This document shows, piece after piece, positions 1-5,996 of a stretch of 11,654 nt of DNA. Both the position numbers and the translations under genes were made by a program. The notes below the pieces were generated by a model that was given only the letters and a program-made list of their open reading frames with translations, had not been told where the DNA came from and did no database searches. Where the stretch lies: contig JBEEGX010000036.1 in NCBI GenBank assembly GCA_041167105.1, positions 1 to 11,654 of the forward strand, read 5' to 3'. The number at the start of each line of letters is the position of its first letter. Position 1 is the first letter of the stretch. This DNA comes from JAJPGZ01 sp041167105. Its GTDB lineage: Bacteria > Verrucomicrobiota > Verrucomicrobiia > Chthoniobacterales > UBA10450.

Positions 1-174
1 GCCTTGACCGTAAACGAAGCGCGACCGCGCGAATCCCGCCCACCAGGCGGCGGCGGCGGTGGTGGAGGCCGCGGCGGTGGTGGCGGCGGATACGGCGGCG
101 GCGGCGGCGGTGGTGGTGGCGGATACGGTGGCGGTGGCGGTGGCGGACGTCGCGATGGCGGCGGACGACGTTAG
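1..174 (+). CDS. RRM-type RNA-binding protein, C-terminal end (partial)
   Basis: Frame 1 is open from the window edge to a TAG at 172-174, giving 57 residues of a protein that starts outside the window. It begins ALTVNEARPRE, the sequence that typically follows the last beta strand of an RNA-recognition motif in small bacterial glycine-rich RNA-binding proteins. About 40 residues of almost pure glycine follow, broken by R and two GGYGG units, and it ends GRRDGGGRR. The RRM itself (RNP1/RNP2) is off the left edge. Proteins of this family bind single-stranded RNA and are often cold-inducible; the Gly/Arg tail is thought to help RNA contacts or condensation. The partial extent and the family rest on the RRM-tail motif only. 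The longer open frame starting at 59 covers the same DNA but is a shadow frame rich in Ala and Val. Confidence 0.9.
   Translation, partial: ALTVNEARPRESRPPGGGGGGGGRGGGGGGYGGGGGGGGGGYGGGGGGGRRDGGGRR
46..168 (+). repeat. Low-complexity GGN (glycine codon) tract
   Basis: A run of GGC/GGT/GGA triplets codes for the glycine-rich tail of the RNA-binding protein. It contains two near-identical units around GGCGGATACGG. Such tracts expand and contract by slippage, so length variation between strains is likely. Confidence 0.85.
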
Positions 175-205
175 ACCGAAACCCGTTCCAGATTTTCGTT
201 GCGTC

Positions 206-230
206 GCGGCTCCGGCTGCCGTTTGCTTTT
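206..230 (+). terminator. Weak candidate terminator after the RNA-binding protein
   Basis: CGGC (207-210) can pair with GCCG (218-221) around a 7-base loop, with a G-T pair extending it. A T-rich stretch with five Ts at 226-230 follows. The stem is short and a few bases separate it from the T run, so this is only a possibility. Confidence 0.3.
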
Positions 231-264
231 TCCCTAACTCAACTACGAAGGGAACAAGGCAAAT

Positions 265-753
265 ATGGCTGACGATCAAGAGTCACAACGCAGCGGAAGC
301 AATCAGGGCCAAGGCGAAGAGAACATTAAGATCCCGCCGATTTCGAAAGAAACCGCGGGCGCAGTCGCCGGAGCGGCGCTAGGCAGCATCGCGGGACCCA
401 TCGGCACAGTGGTCGGCGGAGTCGTCGGTGCGATCGCGGGTAAGTCGGTTGGCAGTGGTAAGTCACCGGTGCCGGCGGCGAGGCGTGCCGTTAAACAGGT
501 CGCGCGCAAAGCGACAAGTGCAGCGAAACCTTCTCGTCGTCGCGGCGTCGCGAAAAAATCTGCGAGCAAATCTCGACGAAGCAGCGCGAAGAAACGCGCG
601 ACCGGCAAGAAGACGACTCGCGTAGCGAAAGGACGCGGCGGAAAGAAAACCAAAGCGCGCGCGAAAGCTGGCCGTTCCCGTGCAAGATCGACATCTTCAC
701 GTGCGCGCGGTCGCAGCAAGGCGCGTAGCGGTGGCAAAAAGAAACGGCATTAA
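265..753 (+). CDS. Glycine-zipper protein with histone-H1-like Lys/Arg-rich tail
   Basis: 162 aa. Residues 1-30 are polar and acidic. Residues 31-64 are a glycine-zipper-like hydrophobic segment with small residues every four positions (AGAVAGAALG, then GGVVGAIAGKSVG), as in membrane-inserting or oligomerising zippers. Residues 70-162 are almost entirely K, R, A, S and G, resembling the C-terminal domain of histone H1 or AlgP/Hc1-type bacterial proteins, and end GGKKKRH. AAGG at 256-259 lies five bases before the ATG and supports this start. The tail could bind DNA, RNA or polyphosphate while the zipper anchors it to a membrane or self-associates; no function is proven. Residues 141-145 (RSTSS) are encoded by a copy of the interspersed repeat. 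The gene converges on tRNA-Tyr, seven bases from its stop. Confidence 0.8.
   Translation: MADDQESQRSGSNQGQGEENIKIPPISKETAGAVAGAALGSIAGPIGTVVGGVVGAIAGKSVGSGKSPVPAARRAVKQVARKATSAAKPSRRRGVAKKSASKSRRSSAKKRATGKKTTRVAKGRGGKKTKARAKAGRSRARSTSSRARGRSKARSGGKKKRH
684..693 (+). repeat. Interspersed repeat AAGATCGACA, copy 1
   Basis: Part of the 17-base form GCAAGATCGACATCTTC (682-698). Inside the Lys/Arg-rich protein gene, where it encodes RSTSS. Confidence 0.95.
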
Positions 754-759
754 GAAAAC

Positions 760-842
760 TGGGCAGGGCTGGATTCGAACCAGCGAAGGCGTAAGCCAGC
801 GGATTTACAGTCCGCCCCGTTTGGCCACTTCGGTACCTACCC
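760..842 (-). tRNA. trnY: tRNA-Tyr (anticodon GUA)
   Basis: On the minus strand the acceptor stem GGGTAGG (836-842) pairs with CCTGCCC (761-767), with one G-U pair. The anticodon stem-loop is GCGGA-CTGTAAA-TCCGC, giving anticodon GTA. The T arm is GCTGG-TTCGAAT-CCAGC. A long variable arm makes it class II, as expected for bacterial tRNA-Tyr. The discriminator base is A (760); CCA is not encoded, so CCA-adding enzyme is needed. It lies 34 bases downstream of the aminotransferase on the same strand and could be co-transcribed or use its own promoter. Confidence 0.96.
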
Positions 843-868
843 GTGCGTTCGCTGCGCGTGCGAGCCTT

Positions 869-896
869 GATATAGCTTAGCTGAAGAAATCGGCAA
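869..896 (-). promoter_or_regulatory. Candidate sigma-70 promoter for tRNA-Tyr
   Basis: On the minus strand TTGCCG (891-896) and TATATC (869-874) are separated by 16 bases, each matching the consensus at four of six positions. The implied start is about 20 bases before the tRNA 5' end. It overlaps the end of the aminotransferase gene. This is a sequence match only. Confidence 0.33.
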
Positions 897-2025
897 CCGC
901 GCTGACGACGTAACGTTGCGCATTTCTCGAAATTTCCGGCCAGAACGGCAACGCTAAAGTTTCGCGCGCGGCCTGTTCGGTGTGCGGGAAATCCCCACGC
1001 TTGTAGGCGAGATATTGCAGCGCCTTCTGCTCGTGCAATCCGAGCGGATAATAAATCTCGGTGCCGATCTCGCGTTTCGTTAAGTGCGCGCGCAGCTCGT
1101 CGCGTTTCGGCGTGCGAATGACGAACTGATGATAGACGTGGTGGTTCGTTAGGCCGCTGGTGCGATATGGTTCGACCGGTAAGATTACTTTGTCGATCAA
1201 ACCCGTGCGCGCGAATTCCTCGCGATAAAAATCCGCGGCCGCGCGCCGCGCCGTCGTCCATTCATCCAGGTGCGGCAACTTAACCGCGAGGATCGCAGCC
1301 TGGATTTCATCGAGCCGAAAATTTCCGCCGATGGTTTCGTGAAAATAGCGCGGCTCCATTCCGTGCTGACGATCCATTCGCAGTCGCTTCGCAAGATCGA
1401 CATCTTCGCAAATGACGAGCCCCGCATCTCCGGCCGCGCTCAGATTTTTCGTCGGATAAAAACTGAAGCAGCCGATATCGCTCATTGTTCCCGCGACCCG
1501 ATTCCCGCTCTTGCTCGGATATTCTGCGCCGATCGCCTGCGCCGCGTCCTCGATGATCTTGAGCTCAAACTCGCGCGCGATGTCGATCATCGCGTCCATG
1601 TCGCAGACCAATCCGAAAAGATGCACGGGCATGATCGCGCGGATTTTTTCGGTGCGGCGTTTTAAACATGCGCGCACCGCGTCGGCCGAAATGTTATACG
1701 TCGCAAGATCGACATCTACGAACACCGGCGTGGCGCCGAGACGTGCCACACATCCCGCCGTCGCGAAAAAACTGTATGCCGGCACGATGACCGCATCTCC
1801 CGGCCCGATGCCGAGCGCCATGAGCGCGATGAGCAACGCATCCGTGCCGGACGAGACGCCGATCGCGTGCGGCGTTTTCAGATAATCGCAAATCGCGCGC
1901 TCAAACTCCGCGACGTTCTCACCGAGAATAAATCGCTGCGTCGCCAGTACCTTGTCGATCTTGTCGCGGATCGGTCCGGCGAGCTGGCGATATTGCTCGC
2001 TCAGATCAAGCAATGGCACACGCAT
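877..2025 (-). CDS. DegT/DnrJ/EryC1/StrS-family sugar aminotransferase
   Basis: 382 aa from ATG at 2025, the start matching the conserved opening MRVPLLDLSEQYR; an in-frame ATG 32 codons upstream would add an unconserved stretch. This is a PLP fold-type I enzyme that transfers an amino group, usually from glutamate, to a nucleotide-linked keto-sugar for lipopolysaccharide, capsule or glycan synthesis. Visible landmarks are FILG (32-35), SSGTDAL (58-64, cofactor phosphate), PVFVDVD (100-106), PVHLFG (133-138), EDAAQAIGA (159-167, with D160 binding the pyridine nitrogen), SFYPTKNL with the Schiff-base lysine K193, and GGNFRLDEIQAA (233-244). Length is normal for WecE/FdtB/WbpE-type enzymes. The sugar cannot be deduced and no other glycan gene is in the window. 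Three interspersed-repeat copies lie in it, encoding DVDLA twice and KIDK once. No clear ribosome-binding site is visible. Confidence 0.93.
   Translation of the reverse strand: MRVPLLDLSEQYRQLAGPIRDKIDKVLATQRFILGENVAEFERAICDYLKTPHAIGVSSGTDALLIALMALGIGPGDAVIVPAYSFFATAGCVARLGATPVFVDVDLATYNISADAVRACLKRRTEKIRAIMPVHLFGLVCDMDAMIDIAREFELKIIEDAAQAIGAEYPSKSGNRVAGTMSDIGCFSFYPTKNLSAAGDAGLVICEDVDLAKRLRMDRQHGMEPRYFHETIGGNFRLDEIQAAILAVKLPHLDEWTTARRAAADFYREEFARTGLIDKVILPVEPYRTSGLTNHHVYHQFVIRTPKRDELRAHLTKREIGTEIYYPLGLHEQKALQYLAYKRGDFPHTEQAARETLALPFWPEISRNAQRYVVSAVADFFS
1393..1402 (+). repeat. Interspersed repeat, copy 2
   Basis: Second copy of the full 17-base form (1391-1407). Antisense to the aminotransferase, whose strand reads DVDLA (208-212). 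Confidence 0.95.
1705..1714 (+). repeat. Interspersed repeat, copy 3
   Basis: Preceded by GC and followed by TCT. The aminotransferase reads the complement as DVDLA (104-108). Confidence 0.95.
1953..1962 (-). repeat. Interspersed repeat, copy 4
   Basis: Minus-strand copy, in the sense direction of the aminotransferase, read as KIDK (22-25). Confidence 0.9.
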
Positions 2026-2123
2026 AGCTGGGAAAACAGAGCATGGCACCTTCAGTCCTACGTTCAAGCGCGTTGCGGTCGCGCGTTGACCCCACACCGG
2101 CAGTAAGATAGCCTCCCGCAACT

Positions 2124-2306
2124 ATGGCGCTCGTTCGCACGCTTTTCTGGGTCGCTCTCTTCATCTTTTTCACGTTTTGCTTCGTCGTCCTTTTCGAATA
2201 TGGCACGCACGATTTCGTTTTCGGTTTCAAAAAAGAATACGCGCGCGTCGAGAAATTCGTGAAGGAAGCCACGCACAAAGCGCCCGAGAAAGAGAAAAAG
2301 AAATAG
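2124..2306 (+). CDS. Small single-pass membrane protein, unknown function
   Basis: 60 aa. Residues about 6-25 form one strongly hydrophobic, phenylalanine-rich helix (LFWVALFIFFTFCFVVLF). The amphipathic segment FGFKKEYARVEKFVKEA and a lysine-rich end EKEKKK follow. This is the shape of a small inner-membrane protein with a basic cytoplasmic tail. I do not recognise a named family. Reasons to think it real: a clean membrane helix, a start just after a divergent promoter-sized gap, and a stop six bases from the convergent mqnD stop with a shared hairpin. The tail also resembles one arm of a LapA-like (DUF1049) small membrane protein, but that is only a guess. Confidence 0.7.
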   Translation: MALVRTLFWVALFIFFTFCFVVLFEYGTHDFVFGFKKEYARVEKFVKEATHKAPEKEKKK

Positions 2307-2317
2307 CGTTCGCTATT
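2286..2317 (-). terminator. Terminator hairpin shared by convergent genes
   Basis: AATAGCG (2302-2308) and CGCTATT (2311-2317) form a perfect 7-bp stem with a two-base centre. Read on the minus strand it is followed by a T-rich tract (TTTCTTTTTCTC), a good intrinsic terminator for mqnD. On the plus strand the T tract is missing, so it is weaker in that direction. The hairpin contains the stop codons of both genes (TAG 2304-2306 and CTA 2313-2315). Confidence 0.65.
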
Positions 2318-3185
2318 CGACGAACTCCAGCTCGGGCAGCTTGTCGATATAGCCGCGCTTCTGCGCTTCACCGAGAAATTTCCGGATCGCCGCGCGTCCC
2401 GTTTCGCCGTAATCGCGCGTAAAATCGTTCACGTACATGCCGATAAATTTTCCGGCAAGATCGACATTCATATCTCGCGCGTAAGCCATCGAATGCTCGA
2501 CCGCTTCCTTGCGATGCTTCAATCCGAAAGCAATACTCTCGGCAACGATCCGGGCCAATTCCCTCTGCACACTCGCCGGAATATCTTTGCGAATCACATT
2601 TCCGCCGAGCGGCAACGGCAATCCCGTCTCTCCCTTCCACCATTCGCCAAGATCGACAATTTTTTCGAATCCTGCGCGCACATACGTCAATTGACCTTCG
2701 TGAATCACGAGCGCTGCGTCCGCTCGTCCGCTCGTCACCGCTGCGAAAACTTCATCGAACGGCACTTCGATATATTTGAAGTCGCCGAGATATAATCGCA
2801 GCGCCAGAAATGCGCTCGTCATTCGGCCCGGCACAGCAATCGTGCATTTGCCTAACAACGCCCGAAGATCGACATCTCCATTTGAGTTTGGGCGTTCGAC
2901 GTCCGGGGTTTGGCGCTTTCTGACTACGAGTGGCCCATATCCATCGCCCATGCTCGCCCCGCACGGCAGCAGCGCATATTTATCGGCCACGCTCGCGTAA
3001 GCCGAAATCGAAATTGCCGAAATGTGCAGCTCACCGCGCATCGCGCGCTCGTTCAACGTCGCGATATCTTCGAGCCGATGCTCGAACTCGTACCCGTGCA
3101 TGTCGATCTTGTGCGTCGCCATCGCGTAAAACATGAACGCGTCGTCCGGGTCGGGGCTGTGACCGAGCGTGAAAACTTGCGACAT
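2313..3185 (-). CDS. mqnD: MqnA/MqnD-family menaquinone enzyme, probably 1,4-dihydroxy-6-naphthoate synthase
   Basis: 290 aa, normal for the family, with the periplasmic-binding-protein-like fold. MqnD converts cyclic de-hypoxanthine futalosine to 1,4-dihydroxy-6-naphthoate in the futalosine route to menaquinone, in the cytoplasm. The family pattern is clear: GHSPDPDDAFMFYA (8-21), EDIATLNERA (39-48), PCGASMGDGYGPLVV (74-88), AVPGRMTSA (117-125), IHEGQLTY (161-168), VDLGEWW (177-183) and GGNVIRKD (194-201). MqnA and MqnD are homologous, so the exact step is less certain than the pathway. Residues 91-108, between the GYGP strand and AVPG, look slightly longer than usual and contain one of the gene's four interspersed-repeat copies (NVDLA, IVDLG, DVDLR and KIDM). 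It is divergent from parB; a terminator hairpin overlaps its stop. Confidence 0.88.
   Translation of the reverse strand: MSQVFTLGHSPDPDDAFMFYAMATHKIDMHGYEFEHRLEDIATLNERAMRGELHISAISISAYASVADKYALLPCGASMGDGYGPLVVRKRQTPDVERPNSNGDVDLRALLGKCTIAVPGRMTSAFLALRLYLGDFKYIEVPFDEVFAAVTSGRADAALVIHEGQLTYVRAGFEKIVDLGEWWKGETGLPLPLGGNVIRKDIPASVQRELARIVAESIAFGLKHRKEAVEHSMAYARDMNVDLAGKFIGMYVNDFTRDYGETGRAAIRKFLGEAQKRGYIDKLPELEFVE
2457..2466 (+). repeat. Interspersed repeat, copy 5
   Basis: Preceded by GGC. mqnD reads the complement as NVDLA (240-244). Confidence 0.92.
2649..2658 (+). repeat. Interspersed repeat, copy 6
   Basis: AAT subtype. mqnD reads the complement as IVDLG (176-180), a conserved family position. 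Confidence 0.92.
2865..2874 (+). repeat. Interspersed repeat, copy 7
   Basis: ATC subtype. mqnD reads the complement as DVDLR (104-108), in a poorly conserved loop. Confidence 0.92.
3101..3110 (-). repeat. Interspersed repeat, copy 8
   Basis: Sense direction of mqnD, read as KIDM (26-29). Confidence 0.9.
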
Positions 3186-3235
3186 GCGCGCACGCTAGTC
3201 GTGAGGTTGTTACGCGGCAAACTCGGTTGTGGTTT

Positions 3236-3250
3236 GCGTTGCGACAACGC
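3236..3250. promoter_or_regulatory. Inverted repeat between mqnD and parB
   Basis: GCGTTG (3236-3241) and CAACGC (3245-3250) are a perfect 6-bp inverted repeat with a 3-base centre, in the 84-base divergent gap and 20 bases before the parB start. It could be an operator for either gene, or a short leader hairpin. No family of binding site is recognised. Confidence 0.3.
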
Positions 3251-3269
3251 TTCCCCTACGCTTGCGGCG

Positions 3270-4172
3270 ATGGCGAAGACTGGTCTCGGCAAAGGTCTTG
3301 GCGCGTTAATCGGCACGCGCGTTTCACCGCCGCAGCCGGCGGCAGCGGCTACAGAGATCCCGCTGGGCGAGCGCGTGCATCGATTGAAACTCGATTCGAT
3401 TTCACCCAGCCCAATGCAACCGCGAAAGGAATTCGCGCGCGATGCCTTGCAGGAGTTGATGGATTCAATTCGCGAGCACGGGATCATTCAACCGCTTATC
3501 GTTAGGCAAATCGACGGCCGTCACGAACTGATTGCGGGTGAGCGACGCTGGCGTGCTGCGATGGAACTCGGCCTAACGGATGTGCCTGCGATCATTCGCA
3601 CGAGCAGCGACCTTGAAGTGCTCGAGCTTTCGTTGATCGAGAATCTGCAACGCGAAGATCTCAATCCGATCGAAGAAGCGCAGGGCTATGCGCGCTTGGC
3701 CAATGAATTTGGAATGCGGCAGGAAGATATCGCGCAAAAAGTCGGACGCAGTCGCGCGGCGGTCGCGAACGCGATGCGCTTGCTCGATTTGCATCCGCAG
3801 ATTCAAACGTGGTTGAACCAGGAACTGCTTTCGGTCGGTCACGCCAAAGTCATTCTTGGAATCAAATCGCACGACGAACAATTGTCGGTCGCGGAAACGG
3901 TGTTGCGACGCAAAGCGACCGTGCGTCAGACCGAGCGTCTGGTCGCGCGCCAGCTCGGTCCGGCGCGAACGCACCGGCGCACTGCAAGATCGACATCTTC
4001 CCTTAACGATGCCGCCATCGCCGATTTGCAGGAGCGTTTGCAACAGCACCTCGGCACGCGCGTCGCCATTCATCACAGCGAGAAACGCGGCCGCATCGAA
4101 ATCGAGTACTACGGCGCGGCGGATCTCGATCGCATTGCGACCGCGCTCGGCCTAACGATCGAGCAAAGCTGA
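3270..4172 (+). CDS. parB: Chromosome-partitioning protein ParB
   Basis: 300 aa from the ATG at 3270, chosen because MAKTGLGKGLGALIG is the standard ParB/Spo0J opening; the frame is open for 120 codons upstream but overlaps mqnD. ParB is a CTP-dependent DNA clamp that loads at parS and works with ParA to segregate origins. N-terminal CTPase domain: ISPSPMQPRKEF (44-55), HGIIQPLIVR (70-79), the AGERRWRA box (89-96) and LIENLQREDLNPIEEA (122-137). Helix-turn-helix: QEDIAQKVGRSRAAVANAMRLL (151-172) and the VGHAKVILG region (189-197). Linker: about 228-247. C-terminal dimerisation domain: 248-300. The linker contains RSTSS (240-244), encoded by an interspersed-repeat copy. No parA lies beside it here, unlike the usual parAB pair; the M28 peptidase gene begins six bases after its stop. 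Confidence 0.96.
   Translation: MAKTGLGKGLGALIGTRVSPPQPAAAATEIPLGERVHRLKLDSISPSPMQPRKEFARDALQELMDSIREHGIIQPLIVRQIDGRHELIAGERRWRAAMELGLTDVPAIIRTSSDLEVLELSLIENLQREDLNPIEEAQGYARLANEFGMRQEDIAQKVGRSRAAVANAMRLLDLHPQIQTWLNQELLSVGHAKVILGIKSHDEQLSVAETVLRRKATVRQTERLVARQLGPARTHRRTARSTSSLNDAAIADLQERLQQHLGTRVAIHHSEKRGRIEIEYYGAADLDRIATALGLTIEQS
3986..3995 (+). repeat. Interspersed repeat, copy 9
   Basis: Third copy of the full 17-base form (3984-4000). Encodes RSTSS in the ParB linker before the dimerisation domain. Confidence 0.95.
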
Positions 4173-4178
4173 CGCGCG

Positions 4179-5045
4179 ATGGTGCGCGCGTTTCTTGTTT
4201 TATTTCTCGCCGTTCGCGCAACGGCTGCGGCAAATCTTTGGGACGAAGTTTCCGGCGACCGCGCGCTGCAACACGTGAACTACCTTGTCGATCTTGGCCC
4301 GCGTCCGGCCGGATCGGCCGCGCTCGAGAAATCGCGCGCCTACATCGAGAAAGAATTGCGTGCGAATGGCTGGGAAGTAACGCGCCAGACTTTCACCGAT
4401 TCGACGCCGCGCGGCCCGGTGACATACGTGAATCTCATCGCACGTTTTGGTAAGAAACCTTCGCCGTCCTTTCTGCTCTGTTCGCATTACGACACGAAAA
4501 TCTTCGACACCTTTACATTCGTCGGCGCGAACGACGGCGGTTCGAGCACCGGACTGCTTTTAGAAATGGGACGCGTCCTCGCCTTGCATCCGCAGCTCGC
4601 CGTGAAAGTGGAGCTGGCATTTTTCGACGGCGAAGAAGCAGTCGAAGAATTTTCCACGACCGATGGAATCTACGGCAGCCGGCATTTCGCGAATTCGTTG
4701 CGCGAATCGAATGAGAAATTTCGTGGCGGTATTTTGTTCGACATGGTGGGTGACCGCGATTTGAAAATCACGCTGCCGCTGGATTCGCCGCGCGACATGG
4801 CGCAACACATTTTTGCGGCCGCTGATGCGCTGAAAGTGCGCGATCACTTCACGTATTTCAGCGGCGATGTCACGGACGATCACTCGCCGCTGAATGCGGC
4901 CGGGGTCCCGACGATTGACCTGATCGATTTCGATTATCCGGCGTGGCACACCGCCGGGGACAAGATCGACAAGGTGAGCGCGGAGAGTTTGCAAACCGTC
5001 GGCAAAGTCGCGGCCTATTATCTTTCTGAATTCGCGCTGAAATGA
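4179..5045 (+). CDS. Secreted M28 metallopeptidase / glutaminyl-peptide cyclotransferase-like protein
   Basis: 288 aa. Residues 1-18 look like a signal peptide (MVRAFLVLFLAVRATAAA), so it probably acts outside the cytoplasm. The rest matches the M28 / glutaminyl cyclase fold: YLVDLGPRPAGS (35-46), CSHYDTK (101-107), GANDGGSST (116-124), FFDGEEA (148-154), MVGDRD (189-194), DDHSPLNAAGVP (233-244) and DFDYPAWHT (250-258). Candidate zinc ligands are D119, E153 and H257, as in the single-zinc glutaminyl cyclases; H103, D192 and H235 are also placed as in M28. IDFDYPxWHT favours cyclase-like (converting N-terminal Gln to pyroglutamate) over plain aminopeptidase, but both activities occur. It sits in the parB run and its stop overlaps the next start (ATGA at 5042-5045), implying translational coupling. 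Two interspersed-repeat copies fall in it (LVDLG and KIDK). Confidence 0.88.
   Translation: MVRAFLVLFLAVRATAAANLWDEVSGDRALQHVNYLVDLGPRPAGSAALEKSRAYIEKELRANGWEVTRQTFTDSTPRGPVTYVNLIARFGKKPSPSFLLCSHYDTKIFDTFTFVGANDGGSSTGLLLEMGRVLALHPQLAVKVELAFFDGEEAVEEFSTTDGIYGSRHFANSLRESNEKFRGGILFDMVGDRDLKITLPLDSPRDMAQHIFAAADALKVRDHFTYFSGDVTDDHSPLNAAGVPTIDLIDFDYPAWHTAGDKIDKVSAESLQTVGKVAAYYLSEFALK
4286..4295 (-). repeat. Interspersed repeat, copy 10
   Basis: The M28 peptidase gene reads the complement as LVDLG (36-40), a conserved family position. Confidence 0.88.
4962..4971 (+). repeat. Interspersed repeat, copy 11
   Basis: Read as KIDK (262-265) near the end of the M28 peptidase. Confidence 0.88.
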
Positions 5046-5932
5046 AGGCGAAGCTGCTGGTCGCGCTCGCGGCCGCGATGGGCGCGGGAATCCTCGCTGG
5101 CAACGCGATCACGCAATTGACCTTATGCCACAAAGTCATCGCGCGTTGGGTGCGTGGTCGTGAGCCAATTGCGATTGTGCATGGGACTGGCGTTTACGAA
5201 AATGACGCGCGCACGTTCGCGGCAGCGGCTTTGAATTATCGCGCGCGCAACGAGTCCGTATCGTTCGATCGTGAGCTCGCGCTTTTACGCGCCCAATTCG
5301 GCGAGGACAAAAATTGGCGCGCCGCGTTGCGTTCGAATCATCTTTGCGCATGGCACCTCGGACGCGATCTGAAAGATAATTTGCGCGCGCGCGCGTGGCT
5401 AGATCGACAACTACTCAGCGCAGTCGATTTGAGCGATGAGGAATGCCGCGATTATTTCGCGCAACATCAAAACCAATTCGTGCAACCGATTCGTTATCGC
5501 GTTGCCCATTTGTTTCTCGCTGCGCCGGTGGGAACGCCTGACGAACTTATGGAGACAAAACGGCGAACGATTGACGATCTCGCGCAGCGTCTGACGCAGG
5601 GTGAACAATTTGTCGATCTTGTCACGCAATTTTCCGAAGACGAAGCGACAAAGAAACGCGGCGGCGATCTCAGCTGGTTCTCTGACTGGCGCATGCCGAC
5701 CGACTTTATGGATGCAGTGCGCGCATTGCGCATCGGCGAGACAAGTCCGGTCGTGCAAACAAAACTCGGCTTTCACATTTTGCGCTTAACCGAGACGCAA
5801 CCGGCGCGATCGATGAGCTTCGAGGAAGCGCGCCCGGAGATTGCCGCCGAATTACAAAACGCGAAGCGCGGCGAGGCCGTCCAGAAGTTGATTGTCGATC
5901 TTGCGCGAGAGGCGCAGATCGTCCGCGAATAA
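5042..5932 (+). CDS. Membrane-anchored parvulin-type peptidyl-prolyl isomerase (PpiC/SurA-like)
   Basis: 296 aa. Residues 4-24 are a hydrophobic N-terminal anchor or uncleaved signal. Residues about 40-145 are a helical SurA_N-like region. Residues 150-252 are a rotamase (parvulin) domain: RYRVAHLFLAAP (151-162), QFVDLVTQFSED (189-200), RGGDLSWF (206-213), DAVRALRIGETSPVVQTKLGFHILRL (224-249). It should catalyse cis-trans proline isomerisation and chaperone exported or outer-membrane proteins in the periplasm. A helical tail (255-296) follows. The start overlaps the peptidase stop by four bases, so the two are co-translated and may both act in the envelope. A strong terminator lies 43 bases after the stop. 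Interspersed-repeat copies encode FVDLV and IVDLA, and a near copy (5400-5409) encodes LDRQ. Confidence 0.9.
   Translation: MKAKLLVALAAAMGAGILAGNAITQLTLCHKVIARWVRGREPIAIVHGTGVYENDARTFAAAALNYRARNESVSFDRELALLRAQFGEDKNWRAALRSNHLCAWHLGRDLKDNLRARAWLDRQLLSAVDLSDEECRDYFAQHQNQFVQPIRYRVAHLFLAAPVGTPDELMETKRRTIDDLAQRLTQGEQFVDLVTQFSEDEATKKRGGDLSWFSDWRMPTDFMDAVRALRIGETSPVVQTKLGFHILRLTETQPARSMSFEEARPEIAAELQNAKRGEAVQKLIVDLAREAQIVRE
5611..5620 (-). repeat. Interspersed repeat, copy 12
   Basis: The parvulin gene reads the complement as VDLV (191-194). Confidence 0.88.
5893..5902 (-). repeat. Interspersed repeat, copy 13
   Basis: AAT subtype, extended by GC. The parvulin tail reads the complement as IVDLA (284-288). 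Confidence 0.92.
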
Positions 5933-5975
5933 GTTCGGCATTGCGCCGGGAAGCGTTTAACTTCAATCTCATGTT

Positions 5976-5996
5976 GCGCCGCTTGCGGCGCTTTTT
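5976..5996 (+). terminator. Intrinsic terminator after the parvulin gene
   Basis: GCGCCGC (5976-5982) pairs with GCGGCGC (5985-5991) and is followed at once by five Ts (5992-5996). In the RNA the stem would be six pairs with a four-base loop. The ATG of the next gene (5997) directly follows the T run. Confidence 0.75.

Noticed and set aside
59..382. 107-aa open frame beginning MVEAAAVVAADTAAA
   Set aside because: It is a shifted reading of the GGN glycine tract; frame 1 gives the recognisable RNA-binding-protein tail ending at 174.
491..1261. 256-aa minus-strand frame
   Set aside because: It runs through the tRNA-Tyr gene and across the ends of two better-supported genes, with no recognisable domain.
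2086..2109. TTGACC and TAAGAT as a promoter for the small membrane protein
   Set aside because: The two boxes are only 12 bases apart, too close for a sigma-70 promoter.
2910..3269. N-terminal 120-codon extension of parB
   Set aside because: It overlaps mqnD on the other strand and has no ParB similarity; MAKTGLGKGLGALIG at 3270 is the canonical start.
4267..4282. parS-like CACGTGAA sequence near parB
   Set aside because: Only 11 of 16 positions match the TGTTTCACGTGAAACA consensus, the symmetry is broken, and it lies inside a conserved coding motif.
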